Source: Anaerolineae bacterium (GTDB taxonomy: Bacteria > Chloroflexota > Anaerolineae > 4572-78 > NAK82). Taken from it: a stretch of 13,253 bases of DNA. Of the stretch, positions 1 to 7,150 are shown piece after piece. Positions within the stretch are counted from its first letter, which is position 1. Every line of letters starts with the position of its first letter. A program made the translations under genes and the position numbers. The stretch is taken from NCBI GenBank assembly GCA_025062175.1, contig JANXAX010000040.1:1-13253 (forward strand). Reading direction: 5' to 3'. A model generated the notes under the pieces. The model was given only the letters and a program-made list of their open reading frames with translations. It was not told the DNA's origin and made no database searches.

Positions 1-271
1 CCAGCTGCCGGCCGATACCCCTGCCCTGCAGCTCCGGCAACACAACGAGTGAGCGAATCTCGGCTATGTCGGCCCATAGGATGACCAGCGAGGCGCAACC
101 CACCACTTCTCCGTGCCGCTTCGCCACCACCCACTCACGCAATGACTGATAGATATCTTCCAGCGGGCGTGGTAGCACCTCGCCGCGACGCACATAACGT
201 TCCACCAACCCAGCGATGGCCGGCACGTCTCGCACACTTGCCCGCACAATTCTGATCTCATCTCCGTTCAT
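1..271 (-). CDS. GNAT N-acetyltransferase, probable short N-acetylglutamate synthase (3' end cut by window edge)
   Basis: The visible 90 N-terminal residues begin MNGDEIRIVRASVRDVPAIA and include an acetyl-CoA-binding signature: the beta strand AEIRSLVVLPELQ followed by the pyrophosphate loop GRGIGRQL. This is a GNAT fold. As the last visible member of an argC-argB-argD operon it most likely makes N-acetylglutamate from glutamate and acetyl-CoA, the first step of arginine synthesis, like the short single-domain synthases. That role is inferred from context; the fold is seen. The ATG overlaps the argD stop as ATGA, so it should be translationally coupled. The C-terminal part lies outside the window, so length and substrate residues cannot be checked. 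An unrelated GNAT acetyltransferase is the alternative. Confidence 0.8.
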   Translation of the reverse strand, partial: MNGDEIRIVRASVRDVPAIAGLVERYVRRGEVLPRPLEDIYQSLREWVVAKRHGEVVGCASLVILWADIAEIRSLVVLPELQGRGIGRQL

Positions 272-1494
272 GCCACCATCTCCTGTGCCACGTCTTCAAG
301 TGTCGCGACCAGCTTGTCCACCATCTCGTCGATCTCAGCGCGTGTGATGATCAAAGGTGGCAGCAGGCGCACCACGTGCGTCCCCGCGGCACATACGAGC
401 AGACCGTGACGGTAGGCAGCATTGACCACTGTGAGCGCTTCCGTATTGCATTCAATGCCCCATATCAGTCCGCGGCCGCGCACATCCCGTACCAGGCGAT
501 GAGGACGCACGTGCTGGTTCAAGTGTGTACCCAGGTATTCGCCCTTGGCCTGTACCTCGGCGAGGAATGGCCGGGAGTTGATGCGTCGCAATACCACCTG
601 TGCGACTTGACAAATCAGTGGCCCGGCGGCAAACGTGCTGCCGTGGTCGCCCGGTGCTATCACATCGGCGACCGCTTGGGTCATCAATACCGCACCCATG
701 GGCAACCCACCGGCCAACGGCTTAGCCAACGTCATAAGATCGGGTGTCACACCCGAGGATTCATGCGCCCAGAGCGTACCGCTGCGCCCCAAGCCACACT
801 GGATCTCATCGAAGATCAGCAGTGCCCCACGCTCATTACACAGAGCACGCAGGCCCTGCAAAAATTCTGCGGTGGCCAAGTGGACACCTCCTTCCCCCTG
901 GATCGGCTCGACCAGCACGGCACACACGTGATCAGTAATGGCTTCCTCAGTCGCGCGCAGATTATTGAACGGAACGAAGTGAACTCCAGGCACCAACGGC
1001 TCAAAGGGTATGCGGTACTTTTCCGTCGCTGTGGTAGATAGTGCTCCCATCGTACGTCCATGAAAGGAGTTGGTAAATGCGACAAACTGTGTCTTGTGTG
1101 CGCCGTAACGTTCCCGGGCGTATTTGCGCGCAAATTTGAGCGCCGCTTCGACCGCCTCGGTTCCGGAGTTGCAGAAGAACACACGGTCGGCGAAGGAACA
1201 TTCCACCAGTGCCTGCGCCAGGCGTGCCTGTGGCTCGGTATGATATAGGTTCGAGACATGGATCAACCCTTCTGCTGCCGTACGCAAGGTGGCCACGATC
1301 TCCGGGTCTCCGTAACCTAGCGCATTAACGGCGATGCCTGCTACTGCATCCAGATAGGCCCGCCCTTTCTCGTCGAACAGGCGCACGCCCTCACCACGCA
1401 CCAGCACAAAATCGGGCCGACGATAGGTTTGCAGCACATAACGCCGTTCTAAAGCGATTGCCTCGGGTACGGATGTGTGGATGGTCTCTCTCAT
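268..1494 (-). CDS. argD: acetylornithine aminotransferase (PLP-dependent, class III)
   Basis: ArgD transfers an amino group from glutamate to N-acetylglutamate 5-semialdehyde, giving N-acetylornithine, in the cytoplasm. The 408-residue length is normal. Visible class III aminotransferase motifs are NSGTEAVEAALK (109-120, PLP phosphate contact), FHGRT (144-148), the cofactor Asp in LLIFDEIQCGLGR (Asp229), and the Schiff-base Lys258 in TLAKPLAGGLPMGA. The segment normally reading STFGGNPL is STFAAGPL (286-293), a small deviation. The reading frame is open upstream to 1656, but those residues overlap argB in another frame. The ATG at 1494 is preferred because it has GAGGTGG upstream and forms an ATGA overlap with the argB stop. 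It may also act on succinyldiaminopimelate, as many ArgD enzymes do. Confidence 0.95.
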   Translation of the reverse strand: MRETIHTSVPEAIALERRYVLQTYRRPDFVLVRGEGVRLFDEKGRAYLDAVAGIAVNALGYGDPEIVATLRTAAEGLIHVSNLYHTEPQARLAQALVECSFADRVFFCNSGTEAVEAALKFARKYARERYGAHKTQFVAFTNSFHGRTMGALSTTATEKYRIPFEPLVPGVHFVPFNNLRATEEAITDHVCAVLVEPIQGEGGVHLATAEFLQGLRALCNERGALLIFDEIQCGLGRSGTLWAHESSGVTPDLMTLAKPLAGGLPMGAVLMTQAVADVIAPGDHGSTFAAGPLICQVAQVVLRRINSRPFLAEVQAKGEYLGTHLNQHVRPHRLVRDVRGRGLIWGIECNTEALTVVNAAYRHGLLVCAAGTHVVRLLPPLIITRAEIDEMVDKLVATLEDVAQEMVA

Positions 1495-2258
1495 AGTGAA
1501 TCCACCTCGCTGCCTTTCATAACCAGAGTGCCACCTTGATGCTTGAGGCCTTCTAAGTTGGTGATGCGCACCGCTTTCACCCCGTGTGCCACCGCCTCTA
1601 ATGCCGCCCGCACCTTGGGGATCATCCCACCTGAGATGGTGCCATCCGCGATCCACACTTGTGCCTGAGCAGGCTCCAGGCGTTCGACCAGTTTCCCCTC
1701 CACCAATACGCCGGGCACGTTGGAGACGAACACCAGCGCGTCCGCTTGGAGTGCCAGTGCAACCGCTTCGGCGACGTGGTCGGCGTTCACGTTGAAAATG
1801 CTGCCATCAGGTCCATAACAGACGGGCGAGAGCACCGGGGTGATGCCACTCTCCAGCAGATTCAGGAACACCTCGCTACGCACAGCAACCACCCCGCCCA
1901 CCCAGCCCAGGTCACCAGCGGGATGGTGTAGCGTTTCCGCCGTCACCGCGTTACGATCGATCCCCGACATACCAAAAGCATCGATGCCAGCCGCACCTAG
2001 CGCAGCCACCAGACGCTTGTTGATACGCCCCGAGAGCACCATCTGGACCACTTCCAACGAGGCATCGTCGGTGACGCGCAACCCTTCGATGTAGCGCGCC
2101 TCCATGCCGAGCTTTTCCTGAAACTCGCGGATTTCCTTGCCACCTCCATGGACGATCACCGGTGGAGACGGTAACCCTTTTACAGCCTCTACCAGCTGAT
2201 CGATGAAGGTGGGGTCGTCCAGCTCGTTGCCACCGATCTTGAGTACTTGGATCATCAT
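1491..2258 (-). CDS. argB: acetylglutamate kinase, short form
   Basis: ArgB phosphorylates N-acetylglutamate with ATP, the second step of arginine synthesis. Amino-acid-kinase motifs are present: N-terminal KIGGNELDD (lysine 7 region), the glycine loop VIVHGGGKEI, substrate-side GRINKRLV, NVNADHVAEAVA, VSNVPGVL, and the C-terminal ISGGMIPKV with its nucleotide-binding lysine. The protein is 255 residues and starts directly at the first beta strand. Arginine-inhibited kinases usually carry an extra N-terminal helix that builds a hexamer; this one lacks it, like the E. coli dimeric type. I infer it may escape arginine feedback, leaving control to transcription. The start overlaps the argC stop as ATGA; a second ATG follows immediately at 2255. 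A LysZ-type kinase is less likely because no lysW or other lysine genes are seen. Confidence 0.95.
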   Translation of the reverse strand: MMIQVLKIGGNELDDPTFIDQLVEAVKGLPSPPVIVHGGGKEIREFQEKLGMEARYIEGLRVTDDASLEVVQMVLSGRINKRLVAALGAAGIDAFGMSGIDRNAVTAETLHHPAGDLGWVGGVVAVRSEVFLNLLESGITPVLSPVCYGPDGSIFNVNADHVAEAVALALQADALVFVSNVPGVLVEGKLVERLEPAQAQVWIADGTISGGMIPKVRAALEAVAHGVKAVRITNLEGLKHQGGTLVMKGSEVDSL

Positions 2259-3271
2259 ACCGCCAGCCCGGTTGTTTCATCCAAACCGAACATTAAGTTG
2301 AAGTTCTGCACTGCCTGTCCAGCTGCCCCCTTGATAAGATTGTCGATGGCCGAACAGATGATCAGCTGCCCAGGCATCGGCTGGGCGAGCGCCAGAACGC
2401 AACGATTGGTGTGCACGGCATGTGCCAGGGTAGCTAGCTGGCCCGATGGGAGCACCCAGATAAACGGCTCTCCAGCATATGCCTGGCAGAAAAGGGCGTG
2501 CAGTGCCTCGATAGAAGTTGTCTTGGGTACGCTCACATAGATAGAGGAGAGGATGCCCCGATTGACCGGCAGCAGATGAGGAGTGAAGATGAGCTGGCCA
2601 GATGGGCCGCCCAGTCGCACGATCTCCTGCTCCATTTCGGGAAGGTGACGGTGTGTGCGCCCGATATTATAGGGGGACAGATTTTCATTCGCCTCGACGA
2701 AGTGCGTGCGGAGCGTCGGACTGCGCCCGGCGCCGCTCACCCCCGATTTGCTATCTACAATGATCGGGCGGTCCAGCGGGAGCAGCTGCTCCTTGAGCAG
2801 GGGATAAAGTGCCAGCAACACGCTGGTGGGATAACAGCCCGGGTTGGCGATAAGAGACGCGTGCTTAATCTGCTCACGATACAGTTCGGGCAAGCCATAG
2901 ACCGCCAAGGGCAATAGTTCGGGCGCGCTGTGGGGGATGCCGTACCATTGGGTGTATACCTGCGCATCGGCAAGGCGGAAATCGGCAGACAGATCGATCA
3001 CGCGCACGCGGTGACGGTGCGCCAGGGCAACCGTTTCCATCGCCTTGCCCGCAGGCAGGCAACAGAATACGACATCGACTGTGCTGCAATCGGCCTCCGC
3101 CTCGGCGATCAGCGGGATGTCCCAGGGCACGGGGAAGACATCGCGCAGCGCGCTGCCGGCATGACTCTGCGCTGTAGCAAACACCAGCTGTACATGAGGA
3201 TGTCGATGCAAGATGCGCAGCAATTCCAGACCGGTGTAGCCGCTCGCGCCGTAGACTCCCACCCGGATCAT
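2255..3271 (-). CDS. argC: N-acetyl-gamma-glutamyl-phosphate reductase
   Basis: ArgC reduces N-acetylglutamyl phosphate to the semialdehyde using NADPH, the third step of arginine synthesis. The Rossmann motif GASGYTG is at residues 8-14, the catalytic Cys146 sits in NPGCYPTS, SGVSGAGR follows at 176-183, and the conserved THRHLPE is at 206-212. At 338 residues it fits the long (type 1) form. The frame is open to 3328, but ATG 3271 is chosen because it starts exactly at the first beta strand and has a strong GGAGG six bases upstream (3278-3282). It is the first gene of the argC-argB-argD-GNAT operon and lies behind the attenuator-like leader described separately. Confidence 0.96.
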   Translation of the reverse strand: MIRVGVYGASGYTGLELLRILHRHPHVQLVFATAQSHAGSALRDVFPVPWDIPLIAEAEADCSTVDVVFCCLPAGKAMETVALAHRHRVRVIDLSADFRLADAQVYTQWYGIPHSAPELLPLAVYGLPELYREQIKHASLIANPGCYPTSVLLALYPLLKEQLLPLDRPIIVDSKSGVSGAGRSPTLRTHFVEANENLSPYNIGRTHRHLPEMEQEIVRLGGPSGQLIFTPHLLPVNRGILSSIYVSVPKTTSIEALHALFCQAYAGEPFIWVLPSGQLATLAHAVHTNRCVLALAQPMPGQLIICSAIDNLIKGAAGQAVQNFNLMFGLDETTGLAV

Positions 3272-3306
3272 GTCTTGCCTCCGCTGTTCAGTCTGTTTCA
3301 ACCTGG

Positions 3307-3344
3307 ATAAAACAACCAGCCTTCCCATCTGGAAGGCTGGTTGT
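3307..3344 (-). terminator. strong hairpin terminator in the argC leader (candidate attenuator)
   Basis: On the minus strand a perfect 14-bp stem (arms 3331-3344 and 3312-3325) closes a 5-base loop (3326-3330) and is followed by a short T-rich stretch, TTTAT, after the arm's own TTGT. It lies between the arg promoter and the argC ribosome binding site, so it interrupts the arg transcript itself. On the plus strand no T-run follows and no plus-strand gene needs a terminator. The position suggests conditional termination rather than the end of leuS. Confidence 0.85.
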
Positions 3345-3400
3345 ATGCATCGCTACTTGTGGCATTCGTTGCCCGTGCGGGCCCGGCCTGTCCAGACTCA

Positions 3401-3454
3401 TTAGTCCGGTTGGCTCTTGATCGCCCTAGGCAAACGCACGCGCACTTCACTCAT
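3401..3454 (-). CDS. putative 17-residue arginine leader peptide
   Basis: An ATG reading frame of 17 codons lies about 28 bases after the predicted transcription start and encodes MSEVRVRLPRAIKSQPD, ending in tandem stops TAA TGA. Three of 17 codons are arginine (codons 5, 7 and 10: CGC, CGT, AGG). A modest ribosome site (AGG, seven bases upstream; GGAG a little further) precedes it. Its stop codon falls inside the first of the alternative hairpins leading to the terminator. This is what a ribosome-mediated attenuator's sensor peptide would look like. No homologue is known to me; translation is inferred. Confidence 0.55.
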   Translation of the reverse strand: MSEVRVRLPRAIKSQPD

Positions 3455-3488
3455 CGGAAAACCTGTTACTCCGTTCAGATACACCGCA

Positions 3489-3517
3489 ATATTAACATAT
3501 TGCCGGATGTTTGTCAA
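3489..3517 (-). promoter_or_regulatory. sigma70-type promoter of the arg operon
   Basis: On the minus strand TTGACA (3512-3517) and TAATAT (3489-3494) are separated by exactly 17 bases, a near-perfect housekeeping promoter. The start would be near 3480-3482, giving a leader of about 210 bases before argC. Confidence 0.88.
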
Positions 3518-3607
3518 GCGCTTACGCGGTACGTGCACCAAGAGTCGTCACCAGCGGATAACACGAATCTTGACCGAAGGTGATCGCTTTCCCGACGATG
3601 GGTTAGC

Positions 3608-3626
3608 GAACTCTACACTAGAGTCC
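3608..3626 (-). terminator. possible leuS transcript-end hairpin (weak)
   Basis: An 8-bp stem with one G-T pair (3608-3615 against 3619-3626) and a 3-base loop lies just after the leuS stop. No T-tract follows it on the minus strand, so it is at best a weak or stabilising structure. It lies upstream of the arg promoter, so it would separate leuS from the arg operon. Confidence 0.35.
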
Positions 3627-3634
3627 TAGCGCAT

Positions 3635-6190
3635 TTACAGGACAATGTTTACCAGCCGCCCGGGCACGTAGATCACTTTGCTCGGTGTGCGACCAGCCAA
3701 GTACTTGCGGGCGCCATCGGTCTCTAGGGCGCGCGCCTGTGCTTCCTCCGCGCTGACATCCGCCGGGGCCGTAAAGCGGTCGCGCACTTTGCCGTTGACC
3801 TGCACAACGATCGTGATCATCTCTTCGGCAGCCAAGGCTTCATCCCACGTTGGCCACGCCTGTTGGTGGATGCTATATGGTCGGCCACGTCGCATCCACA
3901 GCTCCTCGCTGATGTGCGGGAAGGCAGGCGCCATCAGCAACAGCAACGTATCGATTGCTTCCTCCCACGCCGGCGTGTGCACTACGGGAGTCTCTTTCGC
4001 TTTGACGAGATAATTGGAATATTCCATCAACGCTGCGACCATGGTGTTGAAGGAGAAGCGTTCCATATCCTGCGTGGTCCGGCGTATGGTCTGGTGTTGT
4101 TTGCGACGCAAGTCTCGGATGGCGGCTTCATCGGCTGTCTCCTGTCGCGTGGATGTCGCCGGCGGTTCCAAAACCAGGTTCCACACGCGTTCGAGGAAAC
4201 GCTGCACACCCAACACACCGGTGCTGCTCCACGGACCGCCCTGATCCCAGCGAAAGCCGAACATCAGGTAACCACGTACCACGTCGGCACCATATCGTTG
4301 CACCAGGTCATCTGGCGCGATGACGTTGCCGCGACTCTTGCTCATCTTCTCACCGTCCTCGCCCAGGATGATCCCCTGATTAAACAGGCGCAACATCGGT
4401 TCGTCGAAGGGCACCAAGCCCATATCGCGCATCGCCTTGGTGAAGAAGCGCGTATAGAGCAAATGCATGGTAGCATGCTCGACGCCGCCAGTGTACTGAT
4501 CCACCGGCAACCAATAGGCGCCCTCTGCTGGGTTGAACGGAATATCGTTGGCGCTCAGTGGCTGCCCTGCCTTCCAGTGACGCTCCATATAAGCGTACTG
4601 GTACCATGAGGAACACATAAAGGTATCCATCGTATCTGTCTCGCGCTCGGCGGGGCCGCCACAACGCGGGCAAGTAGTATAACGGAAGCCCTCATGGAAT
4701 TTGAGCGGCGACTCGCCTGTCGGCATAAATTCGACATCATCAGGCAAGAGCACTGGCAGCTCCTCATAAGGCACCGGCACGATGCCACACGCCGGACATT
4801 CGATCATCGGGATGGGCGCGCCCCAATAGCGCTGCCGGCTGATCAACCAGTCGTGCAGGCGGTAGGCGACGGCAAATTTGCCGATACCTTGCTGCTCTAA
4901 CCAGCGTGTCACAGCGTGGCGTCCTTCGTTCAGCTCGTTGAGCTCAGCCGGCAAGCCGTAACGCGCGGCCAGCTCCGGTGTCCATTCCGCCAGGCTGTAC
5001 TTGGCGATCGTGGGATAACCGCTGAACGGTCCGCTATTGACCATCACCCCTGGTTCGGTGTACGCTTGCTCGAACGGCCGGCCATCCCAGTCGACTGGAG
5101 CAACAACCACCGGGATGGGCAAGTCGTACTTGCGCGCAAACTCAAAGTCACGCTGGTCACCGCATGGCACCGCCATAATGGCGCCAGTGCCGTAGGTCAT
5201 CAGCACGTAGTCCGCCACCCAGATGGGGATGCGCTCGTTGTTGACCGGGTTGATGGCGTAGGCGCCAGTGAAGACACCCGTCTTTTCGCGGTCGACCGCC
5301 TCGCGCTCGATATCGGCCATGCGGCGTGCTTGCTCGACGTATGCCTCCACAGCGGCGCGCTGTTCATCTGTTGTGAGCTCCATCACCAGAGGATGTTCGG
5401 GTGCCAGCACCATGAAAGTGGCACCCCATAGTGTATCTGGACGCGTGGTGAAGACGGGCAAGGCATGCCCCCCCTTCTCGGTGCGGAAGATGACCTCGGC
5501 ACCCTCGCTGCGCCCGATCCAGTTGCGCTGCATCGTGATGACCCTCTCGGGCCATTCCAAACCGGAAAAGTCAAGCAGCTCCTCAGCATAGGCGGTGATG
5601 CGCAAGAACCACTGGGCGAGGTCTTTCTTGATCACCGGGGTGCCGCAACGCTCGCAGTGACGATCCTCGCCCCATACCTGTTCGCGCGCCAGAGTGGTGT
5701 TACAGGTGGGGCAAAAGTCAACCGGCGCCATCTTCTTATAGGCCAGTCCGGCATCGTACATCTTTAAGAAAAACCATTGCGTCCAGCGGTAATATTCCGG
5801 CTCACAAGTGACGCATTCGCGTCGCCAGTCGAACATAGCGCCCATCGACCGCAGCTGCTTGCGCATGCGTTCGATGTTGGCATACGTCCATTCTTTGGGG
5901 TGAATCTTGTGTTTGATGGCCGCATTTTCCGCGGGCAGGCCAAAGGCGTCAAAGCCCATTGGAAAGAGCACGTTGTATCCGCGCATGCGCATCCAGCGTG
6001 CCCGCGCATCGGAGGGCACCATGGCGTACCAGTGGCCGATGTGCAGGTCGCCGGAGGGGTAGGGATACATGGTCAGCGCATAATGCTTAGGACGAGAAGG
6101 GTCGACATGGGCATGGTAAAGGCCATCAGCTTCCCATTTTTTCTGCCACTTGGGCTCGATTTCTTGTGGGATCCACTTGTCGGGCATCAT
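3635..6190 (-). CDS. leuS: leucyl-tRNA synthetase
   Basis: LeuRS charges tRNA-Leu with leucine and edits mischarged products. The 851-residue protein has the class I signature HIGH at residues 50-53 within YPYPSGDLHIGHWY, and KMSKS at 615-619. The CP1 editing insert lies between them, with its threonine-rich TTRPDTLWG segment. Two zinc-ribbon-like cysteine pairs are visible: CPTC with CERC, and CPAC with CPRC. The C-terminal anticodon-binding and tail domains are complete. The frame is open to 6268, but ATG 6190 has AAAAGGACA upstream and begins the conserved MMPDKWIPQEIEPKWQKKW block. It starts 31 bases after the broken endonuclease frame and has no obvious promoter of its own, so it probably depends on transcription from ilvE or further upstream. 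Confidence 0.97.
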   Translation of the reverse strand: MMPDKWIPQEIEPKWQKKWEADGLYHAHVDPSRPKHYALTMYPYPSGDLHIGHWYAMVPSDARARWMRMRGYNVLFPMGFDAFGLPAENAAIKHKIHPKEWTYANIERMRKQLRSMGAMFDWRRECVTCEPEYYRWTQWFFLKMYDAGLAYKKMAPVDFCPTCNTTLAREQVWGEDRHCERCGTPVIKKDLAQWFLRITAYAEELLDFSGLEWPERVITMQRNWIGRSEGAEVIFRTEKGGHALPVFTTRPDTLWGATFMVLAPEHPLVMELTTDEQRAAVEAYVEQARRMADIEREAVDREKTGVFTGAYAINPVNNERIPIWVADYVLMTYGTGAIMAVPCGDQRDFEFARKYDLPIPVVVAPVDWDGRPFEQAYTEPGVMVNSGPFSGYPTIAKYSLAEWTPELAARYGLPAELNELNEGRHAVTRWLEQQGIGKFAVAYRLHDWLISRQRYWGAPIPMIECPACGIVPVPYEELPVLLPDDVEFMPTGESPLKFHEGFRYTTCPRCGGPAERETDTMDTFMCSSWYQYAYMERHWKAGQPLSANDIPFNPAEGAYWLPVDQYTGGVEHATMHLLYTRFFTKAMRDMGLVPFDEPMLRLFNQGIILGEDGEKMSKSRGNVIAPDDLVQRYGADVVRGYLMFGFRWDQGGPWSSTGVLGVQRFLERVWNLVLEPPATSTRQETADEAAIRDLRRKQHQTIRRTTQDMERFSFNTMVAALMEYSNYLVKAKETPVVHTPAWEEAIDTLLLLMAPAFPHISEELWMRRGRPYSIHQQAWPTWDEALAAEEMITIVVQVNGKVRDRFTAPADVSAEEAQARALETDGARKYLAGRTPSKVIYVPGRLVNIVL

Positions 6191-6221
6191 TTGTCCTTTT
6201 GGTTTACTATGCTGCTCTACA

Positions 6222-7150
6222 TCACTTCCTCGGTACATGTTTGAGCACGATTGCCTCGAGCATGTCAAGATGGGCTAGATTCAAGAAATAATGGCAGGAT
6301 TCGACCAAGCGTTCAAAATCCTGCTTGCGGGCCAGCCAGCCACCTCCGTCCACGAAGTTCACAAAGACCCTGTTCTCTCGATAGCGGCTGTTATGGCGAT
6401 TGACCCGTTCATAGGCAGTCAACATATCCCTTGCTTTGGTCGACTGACCACTGCTGGCGGTTTCCTGAAAGGAGCTCATAATAATGACCCACGGGTCATG
6501 TACACTGGGAATGGCGAAGTCTATGTCGGTCTCAATCAGCGGAGAACGACCACTCGCATAGCCGATGCTATGTGTGGCTTGAATGTGCTCCAACTGTTGC
6601 CTGATCCGATTCGCCACAATATAACCCTTACGTGCTCCGTAGGTCCCGATAAGCTGGTTCTTATGAATGAATGCGTCGTACTGCTTGAAGCTTGCTTTGG
6701 AGCTCCTGGTTAATTCAACCTTTCGAGATAGTAGTGCGGCACGTATTGTTGGAGTTCTCGGTCATCCTTACCATTCAACAGCAGTTGGGCCACCAAGTGC
6801 GCGAAGGCAGGTTTCTCTGCTATCTCGCGCTTTATTCTGCTCATCGACCATTCTATTATATCAAAGGGTTCATCAATGCGGCCTAACTTGCGTAATAAGG
6901 AGATGATCCGCTTAAACTTTTCCTCGGAGAGCTGGATATCCTTGAGGATCACATCCAGACCGTCCCGTCTTCGGACAATAAACTCAGCGATATTCTCAGC
7001 AGTGACATAGGTGGCTTCTGAGACAGATGGATCGTCCGTAAGTAGAGCAGCGACCTTTTCATCGATCTCCTGCTCGAGCGCTTCATCCACAAGAAAAATT
7101 GTGGCGCTTTCCCAGGCTTCTTGAAAGGTGAGCTTACGTGCTATGCTCAT
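6222..7150 (-). pseudogene. type II restriction endonuclease, DpnII-like architecture, frame broken in the middle
   Basis: The gene is split between two frames. The first part (7150 down to a TAA at 6710-6712) encodes 146 residues rich in helices, starting MSIARKLTFQEAWESATIFL. The second part continues in the -1 frame. It reads through RSSKASFKQYDAF, IGTYGARKGYIVANRI, ETDIDFAIP, MSSFQETASSGQSTKARD, VNFVDGGGWLARKQDFERL and HYFLNLAHLDMLEAIVLKHV to a TGA at 6222. The order DxDF, then a strand ending in a small-residue SGQSTKAR stretch, then VDGGGW, then LDMLE resembles DpnII-like endonucleases from memory; the glutamate expected in the ExK/N position appears shifted. The second part has no ATG, GTG or TTG before the conserved GTYGARKG block (first is GTG 6617), so it is not an independent gene. 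Rejoined, it would be about 310 residues. The ATG overlaps the methyltransferase stop (ATGA). It should have cut DNA at the site that enzyme protects; as read it is inactive unless frameshifting or a sequence error applies. Confidence 0.75.

Larger units (their letters stand above)
3272..3482 (-). promoter_or_regulatory. arg operon 5' leader RNA with mutually exclusive hairpins
   Basis: This fills most of the 363-base gap between argC and leuS. Three pairings compete. (a) CCGGACT (3403-3409) pairs with AGTCTGG (3392-3398) around a 4-base loop, overlapping the leader peptide's last codons and stop. (b) TCTGGACAGGC (3386-3396) pairs with GCCTTCCAGA (3328-3337): ten base pairs with one bulged C, extendable by two G-C pairs after a 1x1 mismatch. 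(c) The terminator, whose 5' arm and loop contain the second partner of (b). So (b) and (c) exclude each other, and (a) and (b) exclude each other. A translating ribosome stopped at the TAA would cover the first partner of (b) and favour termination. I saw no T-box consensus and no ARG-box palindrome. Confidence 0.6.

Noticed and set aside
376..1041. Long plus-strand frame opposite argD, and similar long frames opposite leuS and within prfA
   Set aside because: These are shadows of well-supported genes on the other strand or in another frame; they show no recognisable domain and no ribosome site.
1495..1656. Longer N-terminus for ArgD
   Set aside because: The extra 54 residues are argB read in another frame and resemble no aminotransferase; ATG 1494 has the ribosome site and the ATGA overlap.
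3272..3482. T-box riboswitch in the argC leader
   Set aside because: The leader has a terminator with an alternative fold, but the conserved T-box sequence (AACGNGGGUGG...ACCGCG type) is absent. The similar ACCGCG near 3531 lies upstream of the promoter and is not transcribed from it.
6191..6268. Longer N-terminus for LeuS
   Set aside because: It would overlap the endonuclease 3' end in another frame, and the conserved LeuRS start plus ribosome site are at 6190.
6700..6730. Programmed -1 frameshift in the endonuclease gene
   Set aside because: No X XXY YYZ heptamer in the right frame, and no convincing stimulatory stem after it; mutation or sequence error is simpler, though not excluded.
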